DNA of 64,000 bases from Xanthomonas sp. F10 (GCF_014206815.1 NZ_JACHNP010000003.1:429848-493847); one strand, 5' to 3'; shown: positions 1-8,753, numbered from the stretch's first letter. Notes: a model not told the origin generated them from the sequence alone. A program made the numbers and translations.

Positions 1-37
1 TGTGCCGTGCCAGCGCCGCCTGGAACTCCGGGCTCAT
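1..37 (-). CDS. 5' end of an unidentified gene running off the window
   Basis: An ATG on the minus strand overlaps the TGA of the upstream permease gene (ATGA), the usual sign of translational coupling. Only 12 codons, reading MSPEFQAALARH, are inside the window. That is too little to name a product. The overlap is the only evidence that it is real. Confidence 0.35.
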   Translation of the reverse strand, partial: MSPEFQAALARH

Positions 38-1479
38 CGCGGCGTCTGCGGCGCGCGCTGCAGCAGGCTGTTGCGGCGGCCGTACAGCAGGTAGGCGACC
101 ACGCCCAGCACGTTCCACAGCGCGAACCAGAGTTGCGTGGTATGCGGCAGGCTCCAGAACAGGTACAGGCAGCCGCCGATCGCCAGCGGCCCGACCAGCC
201 AGGCCAGCGGCGTGCGGAAGGTGCGGGTGCGGCCGGGTTCGCGGCGGCGCAGGACCAGCATGCACGCGGCCACCGCGATGAAGGCGGCCAGGGTGCCGGC
301 ATTGGCCAGCGCAGCGATCTCGTCCAGCCGCGCCACGCCGGCCAGCGCCGCCACCAGCACCGCGGTGAACAGGGTGGTGGCCACCGGCGTGCCGGTGCGT
401 GCGTTGACCTTGGACAGCCCGCGCGGCAGCAGGCCATCGCGCGACATCACGAAGAAGATCCGGCTCTGCCCGTACAGGAACGCCAGCAGCACGGTCGGCA
501 GCGCGATCACCGCGACCACGCCGATCGCCGCCGCCGCCTTGCCGTGGCCGAGTTCGCGCAGGATCAGCGCCAGCGGCTCGGCGCTGGCGCCGAACACGTC
601 GTAGCGCATCGCGCCGACCGCGGCCAGCGCCACCAGGATGTAGATCAGGGTGCAGCCGATCATCGAGCCGACGATGCCGATCGCCAGGTCGCGCTTGGGG
701 TTCTTGGTCTCCTCGGCGGCGGTGGAAATCGCATCGAAGCCGTAGAAGGCGAAGAAGATGATCGCCGCCGCGGCCATCACCCCGTGCGCCACGCCGTCGG
801 CGCCGACCGTCTTGGGGAAGCCGTAGGGCATGAACGGGTGCAGGTTGGCGCTCTGGAACGCCGGCAGCGCCACCGCCACGAAGATGCCCAGGGCGATCAG
901 CTTCAGCACCACCAGCACCGCGTTGAGCGTGGCGCTCTCCTTGGTGCCGGCCATCAGCAGGCCGGCCACGGCGAAGGTGATCAGCACCGCCGGCAGGTTG
1001 ACGATGCCACCGGCGTGCGGTCCGGCGGTCAGCGCTGCCGGCAGGCTCATGTCGAACCCGGTCTGCGCACTGGCCCAGTGCAGGAAGCCGACGAAGTAGC
1101 CGGACCAGCCCACCGCCACCGTGCTGACCACCAGCGAGTACTCCAGGATCAGGCTCCAGCCCACCACCCAGGCGATCGCCTCGCCGAGCGCGACGTAGCT
1201 GTAGGTATAGGCGCTGCCGGCGGCCGGCATCATCGTCGCCATCTCCGCGTAGGCCAGCGCGGCGCAGGCGCAGATCGCCCCGGCCACCGCGAACGACACC
1301 AGCACCGCCGGCCCGGCCAACTGTGCGCCGACTCCGATCAAGGTGTAGATGCCGGTGCCGACGATCGCGCCGATGCCCAGCGCTACCAGATGCGGCCAAC
1401 TCAGCGAGGGCACCAGCCGGCGGCCGGCCTCGTGGACGGTGACCAGGTCGAGCGACTTGCGCCGGAACAGGAACGACAT
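34..1479 (-). CDS. APC-family amino acid permease
   Basis: This 481-residue integral membrane protein probably imports or exchanges amino acids across the inner membrane. It has a short cytoplasmic N-terminus and about twelve hydrophobic helices. The first helix region carries the APC glycine motif (GIGAIVGTGIY, near residues 36-46), followed by the conserved ALAYAEMATMMPAAGSAYTY segment of helix 3. The resemblance is to the YfnA/cationic amino acid transporter group; the substrate cannot be read from sequence. It starts at an ATG and its stop overlaps the next reading frame, so it may head a small operon leaving the window. The 258 bp upstream hold a pair of inverted REPs. Confidence 0.88.
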   Translation of the reverse strand: MSFLFRRKSLDLVTVHEAGRRLVPSLSWPHLVALGIGAIVGTGIYTLIGVGAQLAGPAVLVSFAVAGAICACAALAYAEMATMMPAAGSAYTYSYVALGEAIAWVVGWSLILEYSLVVSTVAVGWSGYFVGFLHWASAQTGFDMSLPAALTAGPHAGGIVNLPAVLITFAVAGLLMAGTKESATLNAVLVVLKLIALGIFVAVALPAFQSANLHPFMPYGFPKTVGADGVAHGVMAAAAIIFFAFYGFDAISTAAEETKNPKRDLAIGIVGSMIGCTLIYILVALAAVGAMRYDVFGASAEPLALILRELGHGKAAAAIGVVAVIALPTVLLAFLYGQSRIFFVMSRDGLLPRGLSKVNARTGTPVATTLFTAVLVAALAGVARLDEIAALANAGTLAAFIAVAACMLVLRRREPGRTRTFRTPLAWLVGPLAIGGCLYLFWSLPHTTQLWFALWNVLGVVAYLLYGRRNSLLQRAPQTPR

Positions 1480-1610
1480 TTGGGCCTCGGGTGCGGGAGT
1501 GACAAGCCCGGCAGTGTCGCCGAACGCAGTGCAGCAAAGCTATGCCCGCGGCGCCTGCGCGGGTCGATGCGAATGCGCGTTCGGCAGTATCGCGCCGAGA
1601 CCGCTCTCTC

Positions 1611-1676
1611 GTAGGAGCGGCTTCAGCCGCGACGGGCGTTCCCGATGACGCTTGTCGTGGCCGAAGCCGCTCCTAC
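1611..1676. repeat. Inverted pair of GTAG-type REPs
   Basis: Two 23-nt imperfect palindromes of the form GTAGGAGCGGC...GCCGCGAC face each other at 1611-1633 and 1654-1676, separated by 20 nt. This is the arrangement of a REP doublet. The same unit recurs at least nine more times in the window. It resembles the GTAG-headed SMAG repeats described in Stenotrophomonas, which RAYT transposases are thought to mobilise. No RAYT gene is visible here. Confidence 0.85.
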
Positions 1677-1737
1677 CGAATAGCGGTGTGCCAGAACGTG
1701 TTCCGCCGCACGCGGCAACTTGCGTTCTCGCGACCGG

Positions 1738-2358
1738 CTACCGCCCCAGCCGCTCCGCCAGCCGCACCAGCTCGGCCAGCGAGCCGACCTCCAGTTTGCG
1801 CATCGCGTTGCCGCGGCGCACCTTCACCGTGATCTCGCTGAGCTGCAGTCGTGCCGCCACCTGCTTGTTCAGCAGGCCCTGCACCACCAACTCCACCACC
1901 TCGCGTTCGCCGGCGCTGAGCCGCGCCCAGCGCGCCTGCAATTCGGCCTGGGCCGCATCGGCGGCGCGGCGCGCGCGGTCGCGGGCGATGCCCTGGCCGA
2001 TCGCGTCGAGCAGGTCCTGGTCGCGGAACGGCTTGGTCAGGAACTCGATGGCGCCGTTCTTCATCGCCTCCACGCTCATCGGGATGTCGCCGTGGCCGGT
2101 GATGAAGATGGTCGGCAGCGCCAGCCCGGCCTCGTGCATGTTGCGGTGGAAGTCCATGCCGCTCTGCCCGGGCATGCGGATGTCCAGCACCAGGCAGCTC
2201 GGCGCGTCGGTGCGCGGATGCGCCAGGAAGTCGCGGGTGGAGGCGAAGGCATGTACCTGCAGGTCCACCGAGGCGAACAGGTCTTCCAGCGCGGCGCGGA
2301 TCGAGGCGTCGTCGTCGATCAGGTACACCACCGGGCGTGCGCTCGCGTCGGCGGTCAT
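1738..2358 (-). CDS. FixJ/NarL-type response regulator
   Basis: A 206-residue regulator with an N-terminal receiver domain and a C-terminal LuxR-type helix-turn-helix. The acidic pocket is D15-D17, the likely phospho-acceptor is D59 in CLVLDIRMPG, the switch Thr is near 87 and the conserved Lys is K109. The HTH lies at about residues 145-203 and includes LLNKQVAARLQLSEITVKVRR. Its ATG overlaps the TGA of the histidine kinase gene (ATGA), so the two are translated together and almost certainly form one phosphorelay. The target genes are unknown. The neighbouring permease is a possible but unproven target. Confidence 0.9.
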   Translation of the reverse strand: MTADASARPVVYLIDDDASIRAALEDLFASVDLQVHAFASTRDFLAHPRTDAPSCLVLDIRMPGQSGMDFHRNMHEAGLALPTIFITGHGDIPMSVEAMKNGAIEFLTKPFRDQDLLDAIGQGIARDRARRAADAAQAELQARWARLSAGEREVVELVVQGLLNKQVAARLQLSEITVKVRRGNAMRKLEVGSLAELVRLAERLGR

Positions 2359-3425
2359 GGGCGGGCTCCGCTGGCGATGGGCAGGCAGACGCAGAACACC
2401 GCGCCGCGCGGCCGCCCGGGTTCGGCCCAGATGCGGCCGCCGCCTGCCTCGACGATGCTGCGGCTGATGCTCAGGCCGATGCCGATGCCGCCCTGTTTGG
2501 TGGTCCAGAACGCATCGAACAGGTGCGCCTGCGCCTGCGCGGACAGGCCTTCGCCGCTGTCGGCCACGCTCAGCCGCACCGAGCGCGCGTCCTCGCGCAC
2601 GGTGGCGATGCGCAGCGCGCGTTGCGCCGGCGGCGTGGCCGCCATCGCCTCGATCGCGTTGAGCAGCAGATTGCCGATCACCTGCTGGATCTGCACCGGG
2701 TCGGCCGATACCGGCGGCAGCAGCGCCGACAGTTCGGTGTGCACGCTGACCGCGCTGCGCTCCAGTTCGCCCTGCGACAGCGCCAGCACCTCGGCCACCG
2801 CGGCATTGAGATCGAAAGCGCGCTGCTGCGGCGCCTCGCCGCGGGTCAGGCTGCGCACCCGCGCGATCACCTCGCCGGCACGCTCGGCGTCGGCGAGGAT
2901 GCGCGCCAGCGCCGCGCGCGCCTTGTCCAGGTTCGGCGGTTGCTGGTCGAGCCAGCGCTGGCAGGCGTTGCCGCTGGTGACGATGGCCGCCAGCGGCTGG
3001 TTGACCTCGTGCGCGATCGAGGCGGTCAGGCTGCCGAGGCTGCGCACCCGCGCCAGCCGCAGCAACTGCGCCTGCGCGGCGTGCGCGGCGGCCTTGGCGC
3101 GCTCCATGCGCACCGCAATGGAGGCGGTCACCGCCACCACCACGATGCTGATCGCCGAGTTGATCACGCCGACCCGGTAGGCACCGGTATGGGTGAGATG
3201 GAAGCTGAGCACGATCAGCACCACGCACAGCCCGGCCAGCACGCCCAGCCCGGCCGGCGCCAGCAGCCGCACCGCGCCGAGGATCGCCACGGTGTAGAAC
3301 AGCGCTGCCGCCACCGCGTAGTCGGTGACCGTGTCGGCGAGGAAGATCGCGCCCAGCGCCAGGCCCAGCGCGGCCAGGCCGAGCAGGCGGCGGTGCGGCG
3401 GCAGCGGCTTGAACCAGGCGATCAT
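2355..3425 (-). CDS. Membrane sensor histidine kinase (partner of the FixJ-like regulator)
   Basis: The 356-residue kinase has three or four hydrophobic helices in residues 15-105 and no obvious periplasmic or PAS sensor domain, so it may sense through the membrane segment. The dimerisation H-box is IAHEVNQPLAAIV with H139. The N-box is NLLLNAIEAM (N256), and the ATP lid motifs are DSGEGLS and GIGIGLSIS. HEVNQPL is typical of the FixL/DctB-like kinase group. The ATG at 3425 is chosen because the upstream in-frame codons add nothing conserved, although no strong Shine-Dalgarno is visible. The stop overlaps the start of the response regulator gene. Confidence 0.88.
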   Translation of the reverse strand: MIAWFKPLPPHRRLLGLAALGLALGAIFLADTVTDYAVAAALFYTVAILGAVRLLAPAGLGVLAGLCVVLIVLSFHLTHTGAYRVGVINSAISIVVVAVTASIAVRMERAKAAAHAAQAQLLRLARVRSLGSLTASIAHEVNQPLAAIVTSGNACQRWLDQQPPNLDKARAALARILADAERAGEVIARVRSLTRGEAPQQRAFDLNAAVAEVLALSQGELERSAVSVHTELSALLPPVSADPVQIQQVIGNLLLNAIEAMAATPPAQRALRIATVREDARSVRLSVADSGEGLSAQAQAHLFDAFWTTKQGGIGIGLSISRSIVEAGGGRIWAEPGRPRGAVFCVCLPIASGARP

Positions 3426-3463
3426 CGACGTGACATGGGAGGGACGAGGTTGGGCATGGTGGC

Positions 3464-4192
3464 TCAGGCTTCGGCGCCGGCGTTCCAGAACGCCTGTTGT
3501 ACACCCGGTTCGCCCTCCAGGCGCTGCACCACCGCATCTAGTTCCTCGGCGCGCACCGCGGTGGCGTACAGGGTGGCGGCGATCTCCACGTCCTGCTGCC
3601 CGAACGGATGCTGCTCGACTTCGCGCGCCGGGTAGTGCGCCTCCTCCAGCAGCTCGATCAGCCGCTCGCGCACCTCGCCATGCACCTCGCGCGCGCAGAT
3701 CGCATAGAACATGTAGGTCGCTTCCAGCGAGGATTCCTTCAGCGGATGCCGGTTGATGCGGTTCACCATCGGCCGCAGCAGGGTATTGCTGAGCAGCACG
3801 AACATGGCCGCCAGCACCGCCTCGGCGACCAGTCCGGCACCGGCGCAGGCGCCGACCGCACCCGATCCCCACAGCGTGGCCGCGGTGTTGAGCCCGGTGA
3901 CGTTGGCGCCTTCCTTCATGATCGCGCCGGCGCCGAGGAAGCCGATCCCGGAGACCACGTAGGCCACCACCTGCACCGCGCCCTGGGTGCCGCCGTGGAT
4001 CTCGAACAGGCGGTCGCCGAGCGAGACGAAGATCGCCGCGCCGACCGCGACCAGGGTGTTGGTGCGCAGCCCGGCGGTGCGCTGGCGCACCTGGCGCTCG
4101 AAGCCGATGATCGCGCCGAGCACGAAGGCGGCGGTAAGGCTCACCAGGGTGTCGAGCAGCGAGCCGAGATTGAACAGGCGCAGGGCTTCCAT
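3464..4192 (-). CDS. MgtC/SapB-family membrane protein
   Basis: This 242-residue protein has four or five N-terminal helices with the MgtC hallmark GFERQ...GLRTNTLVAVGAA (about residues 29-55) and the VSGIGFLGAGAIMKEG segment. A soluble C-terminal ACT-like domain follows at about 150-235. MgtC proteins help bacteria cope with low Mg2+ and, in Salmonella, inhibit the F1Fo ATP synthase; that role is not shown here. The ATG overlaps the TGA of a short proline-ending ORF and has only a weak ribosome binding site, so translation is probably coupled to it. The gene lies downstream of a small gene with an MgtL-like leader. Confidence 0.88.
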   Translation of the reverse strand: MEALRLFNLGSLLDTLVSLTAAFVLGAIIGFERQVRQRTAGLRTNTLVAVGAAIFVSLGDRLFEIHGGTQGAVQVVAYVVSGIGFLGAGAIMKEGANVTGLNTAATLWGSGAVGACAGAGLVAEAVLAAMFVLLSNTLLRPMVNRINRHPLKESSLEATYMFYAICAREVHGEVRERLIELLEEAHYPAREVEQHPFGQQDVEIAATLYATAVRAEELDAVVQRLEGEPGVQQAFWNAGAEA

Positions 4193-4227
4193 CAGGGCGC
4201 GTTCCGGTGGGCGAGGGGAGCGATCAT
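4192..4227 (-). CDS. 11-codon ORF overlapping the mgtC start
   Basis: The peptide reads MIAPLAHRNAP. GGAG sits 5 nt before its ATG, and its TGA overlaps the mgtC-family ATG (ATGA). The final codon before the stop is proline. In Salmonella the mgtC leader contains a proline-sensing ORF (mgtP), so a control role is possible by analogy. A longer frame with the same stop could begin at 4377 but would overlap the upstream gene. The short version has the better ribosome binding site. Confidence 0.4.
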   Translation of the reverse strand: MIAPLAHRNAP

Positions 4228-4318
4228 GGCGGCTCCGGGAAAGGGAATGAGCGGATGCAGGGGCGCATGATGCCGGGGCGAGATGGCAGTCGACACCGTG
4301 GCGGCAGGCGCGCGGGTG

Positions 4319-4645
4319 TCAGCGTACCCCGGGCCACCAGGCCAGGGCGGCATGCAGCCAGTGCGCCGCCGGGGCACTCACCCCGGCGGCGTGCAGGCGC
4401 CGCTGCGCCGCATGCGGCAGCCGCGCGCGGACCCGGATGCGGTCGGCGACGGGCAACAGCGACAGCGCATCGGCCATCACCCGCGGCGATTGCGCGGACA
4501 GCGCCAAGGCGAAGGCGCGGGCGCCGTGGGCGGCGAGCAGATGGCGCAGCGCTTCGGTGCGGCGCATGGCGACCGCGGCACGCAGCGCGCGCTGCAGGCA
4601 GCGCTGCAGACGGAGATGGCGGGAAAACAGCGAGAACACGAACAT
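4319..4645 (-). CDS. Small protein with possible MgtE-N-like repeat, upstream of mgtC-family gene
   Basis: This 108-residue protein is basic and rich in alanine and leucine, with no signal peptide. AAGGAGG stands 5 nt before the ATG, the strongest ribosome binding site in this part of the window, and that supports a real gene. The segment MADALSLLPVADRIRVRARL has the spacing of the helical repeats in the MgtE intracellular N domain (ADxLxxLPxxDR), but this is a resemblance by eye. It lies 126 bp before the mgtC-family gene on the same strand and 65 bp after a leader ORF beginning MDPDP. Its ribosome binding site can be closed in a hairpin. Function is unknown; Mg2+ response is inferred from context. 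Confidence 0.6.
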   Translation of the reverse strand: MFVFSLFSRHLRLQRCLQRALRAAVAMRRTEALRHLLAAHGARAFALALSAQSPRVMADALSLLPVADRIRVRARLPHAAQRRLHAAGVSAPAAHWLHAALAWWPGVR

Positions 4646-4648
4646 GAC

Positions 4649-4682
4649 GACCTCCTTGCGGCGCGTGGCCGGCAAGGACGTC
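4649..4682 (-). promoter_or_regulatory. Hairpin sequestering the Shine-Dalgarno of the small mgtC-operon gene
   Basis: On the minus strand GACGTCCTTG (4682-4673) can pair with CAAGGAGGTC (4658-4649) with one mismatch around a 14-nt GC-rich loop. The 3' arm contains the AAGGAGG ribosome binding site. Closing the stem would block translation. Ribosome position on the leader ORF just upstream could decide whether it forms. Confidence 0.5.
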
Positions 4683-4710
4683 GCGGCGTGGGCGGCGGGC
4701 GTCTTCCGGC

Positions 4711-4791
4711 TCAGCGCCGGGCAGCGACCAGGCGGGGAGAATGGGGAGAGAATGCGGCGCTGACGCCGCGTCGATGCGGATCGGGGTCCAT
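4711..4791 (-). CDS. 26-residue MgtL-like leader peptide (starts MDPDP)
   Basis: GGAGG stands 5 nt before the ATG. The peptide begins Met-Asp-Pro-Asp-Pro, continues with HRR, has further prolines and ends in AARR. The enterobacterial MgtL leader begins MEPDP and also ends in a basic stretch. There the acidic-proline run destabilises translating ribosomes at low Mg2+ and switches on mgtA. The ORF ends 65 nt before the ATG of the small gene, and the hairpin that hides that gene's ribosome binding site lies between them. The similarity is short and could be convergent. A longer in-frame version (from 4941) exists but lacks comparable support. Confidence 0.5.
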   Translation of the reverse strand: MDPDPHRRGVSAAFSPHSPRLVAARR

Positions 4792-5026
4792 GCGCGCCTC
4801 CGGGGTCAGGGGAACGGATCGCGCGATGCGCGATGGCCGGGCGCGGCGTGCTGCCGCGGCGCCGCCCGCTGGCCGGGCCAGCAGCGGATGGCGCAAAGCT
4901 TGGCACGCGGCCCATGCCCGTACCAGCCTGCATGAGGCCATGGCGGCGATACCAAGGTATATCCGCTCTCCTCCGCCTGCCGGCGCGTGGCGCAGCGATT
5001 GAGACGCGGCCGGCTACACTGACCGC

Positions 5027-6616
5027 ATGCAGAACGATGTCCATTTCCTGATCCTCGCCGGCCTGTTGTGCGCCGTCATCGCCCTGTTGCTGGCCGTGTT
5101 GCTGCGGCGGGGCAACCACACCGCGCTGGAGGCGGCCCTGCGCGAGGAGCAGCGCAGCGGCCGCGGCGAACTGCGCGAGCAGCTCGACAGTCTGGCCCGC
5201 CAGCAGGACGCGCGCAGCGAAGGCTTCGCCCGCCACCTGGCCGACCTGTCCACCCGTACCGACCAGCGCCTGGACCTGCTGCGCGAAGCGCTGACCGAGG
5301 ACGCGCGGCGTGGCCGGGTCGAGGCCGGCGCCGCGCAGCAGCGCATGGCCGAGTTGCTGAGCCAGCGCCTGGTCGAGATCCGCGGCCAGCTCGATGCCTT
5401 CGGCCAGCAGCAGGACGCGCGCATGGCGCAGTTCGGCCAGCAGCAGGCCGAGCTGGTCGCGCGCATCGACGCGCAACTGGGTGCGCTGCGCGAGGCGCTG
5501 CTCGAGGACGCGCGCAAGGGCCGCCAGGAAGGCGCGGACGCGCAGCAGCGCTTCGCCGACACGCTCGGCCAGCGCCTGGGTGACCTGGTCCAGCGCAACG
5601 AGCAGCGGATGGGCGAGATGCGCAGCACCCTGGAGGAGCGGCTGAAGGAACTGCAGGCCGACAACGCGGCCAAGCTCGAGCAGATGCGCGGCACCGTCGA
5701 CGAAAAGCTGCAGACCACCCTCAACACGCGCCTGGACGCCTCGTTCAAGCTGGTCTCCGAACGGCTCGAGCAGGTCCAGCGCGGCCTGGGCGAGATGCAG
5801 CAGCTGGCCACCGGCGTCGGCGACCTCAAGCGCGTGTTGAGCAACGTCAAGAACCGCGGCGGCTGGGGCGAGGTGCAGCTGGAGAACATCCTCGAGCAAA
5901 CCCTGACCCAGGAGCAGTACGCGCGCGGTGTGCGGGTGCGCCCGGAGCGCAACGAGATGGTCGATTTCGCCGTGCGTCTGCCCGGCCGCGGCCACGAGGA
6001 CACGCCGGTGTGGCTGCCGATCGACGCCAAGTTCCCGCGCGAGGACTACGAGCGCCTGCTCGACGCGCAGGAGCAGGGCGACCCGGAGCTGGTGCAGGCA
6101 ACGGGGGCGCAGCTGGAGCGCGCGATCCGGGTCCAGGCCAAGTCGATCTGCGACAAGTACATCGCCCCGCCGCACACCACCGACTTCGCGGTGATGTTCC
6201 TGCCCACCGAGGGCCTGTACGCCGAGACCCTGCGTCGCCCCGGCCTGGCCGACCTGCTGCAGCGCGAGCACCGCATCGTCGTCGCCGGGCCGACCACCAT
6301 CACCGCCCTGCTCAACAGCCTGCAGATGGGCTTTCGCACCCTCGCCATCGAGAAGCGCTCCAGCGAGGTGTGGGGCGTGCTGGCGGCGGTGAAGAGCGAG
6401 TTCGGCAAGTTCGCCGGCATCCTGGAAAAGGCCGAGAAGCAGATCAGCACCGTCGGCAAGAGCCTGGGCGAGGCCAGCCGCAAGACCCGCACCATCGAAC
6501 GCCGCCTGCGCGGGGTCGAGACCCTGGCCGATGCGCAGGCCGCGCCGCTGCTGGAACTGTCGCTGCCGCTGGACGAGGCGGAGGCCGACGAGCCCGCGGG
6601 CGACGACGGGCAGTGA
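5027..6616 (+). CDS. rmuC: DNA recombination protein RmuC
   Basis: RmuC limits DNA inversions at short repeats and is predicted to have a nuclease-like fold. The 529-residue protein begins with one membrane helix (about residues 7-25). A long coiled coil rich in Gln, Glu and Arg follows to about 260, with internally repetitive QQQDAR-type segments. The conserved RmuC domain (about 265-480) carries NRGGWGEVQLENILEQ, LPIDAKFPREDYERL and FLPTEGLYAETLRRPGL. The C-terminal 40 residues are acidic. The ATG at 5027 places the helix at the N-terminus. The gene stands alone between a divergent mgtC-type operon and glutathione peroxidase. Confidence 0.93.
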   Translation: MQNDVHFLILAGLLCAVIALLLAVLLRRGNHTALEAALREEQRSGRGELREQLDSLARQQDARSEGFARHLADLSTRTDQRLDLLREALTEDARRGRVEAGAAQQRMAELLSQRLVEIRGQLDAFGQQQDARMAQFGQQQAELVARIDAQLGALREALLEDARKGRQEGADAQQRFADTLGQRLGDLVQRNEQRMGEMRSTLEERLKELQADNAAKLEQMRGTVDEKLQTTLNTRLDASFKLVSERLEQVQRGLGEMQQLATGVGDLKRVLSNVKNRGGWGEVQLENILEQTLTQEQYARGVRVRPERNEMVDFAVRLPGRGHEDTPVWLPIDAKFPREDYERLLDAQEQGDPELVQATGAQLERAIRVQAKSICDKYIAPPHTTDFAVMFLPTEGLYAETLRRPGLADLLQREHRIVVAGPTTITALLNSLQMGFRTLAIEKRSSEVWGVLAAVKSEFGKFAGILEKAEKQISTVGKSLGEASRKTRTIERRLRGVETLADAQAAPLLELSLPLDEAEADEPAGDDGQ

Positions 6617-7136
6617 GAGCCGCGCGCTGAGCGGCGGGAGCCGGGATTGGAGACGGTGTGGCGGTTGCGTCGGCGCGGAATGGCGTACGACGGACAGGCG
6701 CCATGTCGGATGCAACGTTGCGACCTGGATGGGCCAGCGGGGCCGCTTCGTATGCGCGCGCTGTGCCGATCGCGCAGCACGCAGGTGTCGTTGTCTTGCC
6801 TGCAGTGTCGATGCAATTCGACATCGCGGATAGGTTGTCGTCTCCAGGCCGCTCGCCTGCTCGCCAGCTGGCCGCTACGCGCGCTTCTGATCGCGACGAG
6901 CGGCACATGTGTAGCGGCGGCTCTTGTTCCTCCTGTGGCAGTCGCGAGCAGGTTTTGTGGGCGCGGCTGTCGCGGCTGAAGCCGCTCCTACGGGAGCGCA
7001 TGATCCGCAGCAAAAGCGGGTGTCACGTGCCGACACGGGCGAGCTGTCGGTGCGCTGAGTCACGCGGTCACGGTACTGCGCATGCTGTGCCGGCAGCGAC
7101 TATGCTGGCGCTTCCTTTCGACCGAGGTAATGCCCC
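6617..7136. other. Intergenic region with one REP
   Basis: No convincing gene is visible. A 164-codon open frame spans most of it, but its composition is random-looking and it runs into the peroxidase start. One GTAG-type REP lies at 6969-6991. No clear terminator follows rmuC. Confidence 0.6.
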
Positions 7137-7679
7137 ATGTCCGAGTCGCTGACCGCCATTCCGCTGACCCGCATCGACGGCGAGCCGACCACCCTCGCCG
7201 CGTTCGAGGGCAAGGTCTTGCTGATCGTCAACGTTGCCTCCAAGTGCGGCCTCACCGCGCAGTACGCAGGCCTGGAAGCGCTGTACCGCGAGAAGCAGGC
7301 GGCCGGCCTGGAAGTGCTCGGTTTCCCGGCCAACGATTTCAAGGGCCAGGAGCCGGGCAGCGAGGCGGAGATCCAGCAGTTCTGCCAGCTCACCTACGAC
7401 GTGACCTTCCCGATGTTCTCCAAGATCGCGGTCACCGGAGAGGCCACGCATCCGCTGTACCGCGCGCTGATCGCCGCGCAGCCGCAGACCGAGGGCGAGG
7501 GCCCGATGCGCGAGAAGCTGGCCGGCTACGGCATCGAGCCGAATCCGGCGCCGGGGGTGCTGTGGAATTTCGAGAAGTTCCTGGTCGGCCGCGACGGCAA
7601 GGTCCACGTGCGTTTCGCCCCGGACGTCACCGCGGAGGATCCGCGCCTGCGCGCGGCGATCGACGCGGCGTTGGGCTAA
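7137..7679 (+). CDS. Thioredoxin-type glutathione peroxidase (BtuE-like)
   Basis: A 180-residue cytoplasmic peroxidase that reduces hydrogen peroxide or lipid hydroperoxides. The peroxidatic cysteine is C37 in NVASKCGLT, with Q71 (GQEPG), W143 and N144 (WNFEKFLV) completing the family tetrad. C83 in the QQFCQLTYDVTFPMFSKI segment is placed as the resolving cysteine of thioredoxin-dependent members. The usual FPCNQF motif reads FPANDF here, so the middle cysteine of many homologues is missing; that residue is not essential in the family. The length is normal. No operon partner is visible, and the downstream 1.1 kb is repetitive. Confidence 0.92.
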   Translation: MSESLTAIPLTRIDGEPTTLAAFEGKVLLIVNVASKCGLTAQYAGLEALYREKQAAGLEVLGFPANDFKGQEPGSEAEIQQFCQLTYDVTFPMFSKIAVTGEATHPLYRALIAAQPQTEGEGPMREKLAGYGIEPNPAPGVLWNFEKFLVGRDGKVHVRFAPDVTAEDPRLRAAIDAALG

Positions 7680-7844
7680 CGGTCTGCGGTAATCGATGCA
7701 GTTAGACGGTGCCTGGGTGAGCGGAAGGTGCTGTTGTGGCGTCTAGGTAGTCGGTGACCGAGCCGGGGAGGTTGCGACGTGCTTGGGCGTCGCATGTCGC
7801 GGCTGAAGCCGCTCCTACGCAAGGCGTGCAGCATCGACGTGGTT

Positions 7845-8136
7845 GCCGTGCCGTGCCGTGCCGTGCCGTTGCCGTTGCCGTTGCTTTGGCTGTTGCTTGG
7901 CTTTGGCTGTTGCTCGGGCTTTTGATTTACCGGGTTCCCTTCCGAAGCGGCGGCCAGCGCGGGGAAAAACCCGAAGGGCGGCGTACATGGATGTACGCCG
8001 TCCGCGGCAGGGGCAGGATGCCCCTTCCGCGGATCCCCGGGCTGGACGCGGACCCGGAGCGCGCAGCGCGGAGGGCGCGTAGGCAGGGCGCGCTTTCTTT
8101 TGGTTACTTTTCTTTGCGCGAGCAAAGAAAAGTAAC
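7845..8136 (+). repeat. Composite repeat element, copy A
   Basis: In order on the plus strand there is a low-complexity tract (CCGTG then GTTGCC and GCTTTG units), a conserved core with GATTTACCGGGTTCCC, CCCGAAGGGCGGCG, ACATGGATGT and CCCGGAGCGCGCAGCGCGGAGG, and finally a perfect 15-bp hairpin (arm GTTACTTTTCTTTGC, 4-nt loop) at 8103-8136. The same order appears inverted in copy B. No coding function is apparent. Confidence 0.65.
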
Positions 8137-8327
8137 TCGCCCGTTAGGGCGAAAGCCTTTTGCTTTCGCTTGAGATTTCAGTGTCGGACGAAAAGAAGAA
8201 CGGTAGGAGCGGCTTCAGCCGCGACACACATGATCGGTGATGCCTGTCGCGGCTGAAGCCGCTCCTACGATTCAGCGGCCACCGCCGTAGCAGCAGATGC
8301 AAGAGCAAAGCTTTCGCCTGGCGACGA

Positions 8328-8645
<318 letters not shown>

Positions 8646-8753
8646 GCTGCACTCTGTAGTCCGCCGCGACACTCGCTCATCCACTGCAAACCGCGCGCTA
8701 ATTCCAGCACATCGCGCTGCGTCAACAAACGATGGCAGCAAAGCTTCAGACAC

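Noticed and set aside
7..1614. 535-codon open frame antisense to the amino acid permease
   Set aside because: Composition is Arg/Gln/His-rich as expected for the complement of a GC-rich gene; the permease on the other strand has clear family motifs.
4192..4377. 61-codon proline-rich leader ORF before mgtC
   Set aside because: Its start lies inside the upstream gene without a ribosome binding site; the 11-codon version with GGAG is preferred.
6658..7152. 164-codon open frame between rmuC and glutathione peroxidase
   Set aside because: No recognisable domain, contains a REP, and overlaps the peroxidase start in another frame.
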